Part shown: in pieces, positions 5,678-6,298 of the stretch | Layout of the letters: each line of letters begins with the position of its first letter | How positions within the stretch are numbered: the stretch's first letter is position 1 | Origin: an uncultured Prevotella sp. | Lineage (GTDB): Bacteria > Bacteroidota > Bacteroidia > Bacteroidales > Bacteroidaceae | DNA: 6,298 nt | Direction: 5' to 3' | NCBI GenBank assembly: GCA_937916075.1 | Contig: CALGHW010000159.1 | Location: forward strand, 1 to 6,298 | The notes under the pieces: model-generated | The model's input: the letters and a program-made list of their open reading frames with translations, nothing else | Databases searched by the model: none | What the model was told of the DNA's origin: nothing | Translations under genes and position numbers: made by a program

Positions 5678-6298
5678 ATGAGAAAACGCTTAGCCTATAT
5701 AGCGATATTCCTGTTGAGCATCTGCGCCCTGGCTATGCCGCCGCAAGACACCAAGACGGCACGCCGGAAGCCCGTGCCAAAGGCCCAACCCAAAATCGCG
5801 GCCGACGACGAGACCATACCCGACTCGCTGCTCCATCCACGATGGAAAATCAAGCGCACGGCACCGCTGACCACAGCCGACCTCGACTCCTCCTCGCTCG
5901 ACCTGCGTATGCCCGACAACATCAAGCAGCAAGTGGTATACAACGACTCTCTTGGACTCTATTTCATCGGGTCTAAGATAGGTGACTCATACCTGAACGC
6001 ACCGATTCTGATGACTCCCGAAGAGTATCGAAAATGGAGCGAGCGACGGGCCATGGCCAACTTCTTCAAGAAGAAGAACGATGAAGCCGCCGCCAGCAAG
6101 GGCAAGGAGAAATTTTCTTTCTCCGACATGAAGTTCGACCTGGGACCGGCCGAGAAAATATTCGGACCCGGCGGCGTGCGCATCAAGACGCAAGGTACGG
6201 CCGAACTGAAATTAGGAGCCAACTTCAAAAGCATCGACAACCCCTCGCTCCCGGTGCGCAACAGAAATACTAAAGCCTTTGACTTCGACGAGAAAATC
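5678..6298 (+). CDS. sprA: Cell-surface protein SprA/Sov, type IX secretion outer-membrane channel (3' end cut by window edge)
   Basis: SprA (Sov in Porphyromonas) is the very large beta-barrel of the Bacteroidota type IX secretion system, passing folded cargo with C-terminal signals across the outer membrane. Only the first 207 of an expected roughly 2,400 or more codons are here; the frame is open to the last base. Residues 1-19 form a Sec signal peptide (MRKR, a hydrophobic core, then ALA), followed by a Lys/Pro/Ala-rich stretch. The SprA N-terminal domain is recognised by KIGDSYLNAPILMTPEEY (about 100-117), a Lys-rich stretch, and FDLGPAEKIFGPGGV (153-167) followed by IKTQGTAEL and the DFDEKI that leads toward the barrel. 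The ATG at 5678 is chosen because it places the signal peptide at the N-terminus. The 69-nt gap after ruvA lacks a promoter or terminator, suggesting co-transcription. The ruvA-sprA order is widely conserved in the phylum. Confidence 0.92.
   Translation, partial: MRKRLAYIAIFLLSICALAMPPQDTKTARRKPVPKAQPKIAADDETIPDSLLHPRWKIKRTAPLTTADLDSSSLDLRMPDNIKQQVVYNDSLGLYFIGSKIGDSYLNAPILMTPEEYRKWSERRAMANFFKKKNDEAAASKGKEKFSFSDMKFDLGPAEKIFGPGGVRIKTQGTAELKLGANFKSIDNPSLPVRNRNTKAFDFDEKI

Overview
The window looks like chromosomal DNA from a Bacteroidota bacterium, most likely order Bacteroidales and probably a Prevotella/Segatella-type organism. Four things point there: a ruvA gene followed directly by the start of sprA/sov, a neighbourhood typical of this phylum; no strong Shine-Dalgarno sequences; a promoter of the Bacteroidetes type (TTG, 20 nt, TAnnTTTG) before the alpha-galactosidase gene; and a short C-terminal tail on that enzyme of a kind common in Bacteroidales secreted proteins. 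The genus is an inference from protein resemblance, not something the sequence proves.

Layout: (1) 1-2056, + strand, the 3' three quarters of a PMCA-type calcium P-type ATPase, cut by the left edge. (2) 2057-2300, a convergent intergenic region with a striking 22-bp-period direct and inverted repeat that can fold into two competing long hairpins, plus a separate candidate terminator for the opposite strand. (3) 2301-4697, - strand, a secreted multidomain GH27 alpha-galactosidase (798 aa, GTG start) with a signal peptide, a CBM6/35-like module, a second predicted beta-sandwich module and a sorting-tail-like C-terminus. (4) 4698-5005, a divergent intergenic region with the GH27 promoter and two small hairpins. 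(5) 5006-5608, + strand, complete ruvA. (6) 5678-6298, + strand, the first 207 codons of sprA, cut by the right edge.

How the genes relate: ruvA and sprA are on the same strand, 69 nt apart with no visible terminator or promoter between them, so they are probably co-transcribed, although their functions (Holliday-junction processing and type IX secretion) differ. The GH27 gene appears to be a single-gene transcription unit, with convergent ATPase and divergent ruvA neighbours. A possible functional link is that the GH27 tail resembles a type IX secretion C-terminal signal, and the adjacent sprA encodes the type IX outer-membrane channel. No mobile element, phage, CRISPR or toxin-antitoxin gene is visible. 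The most unusual structure is the repeat at 2119-2216.
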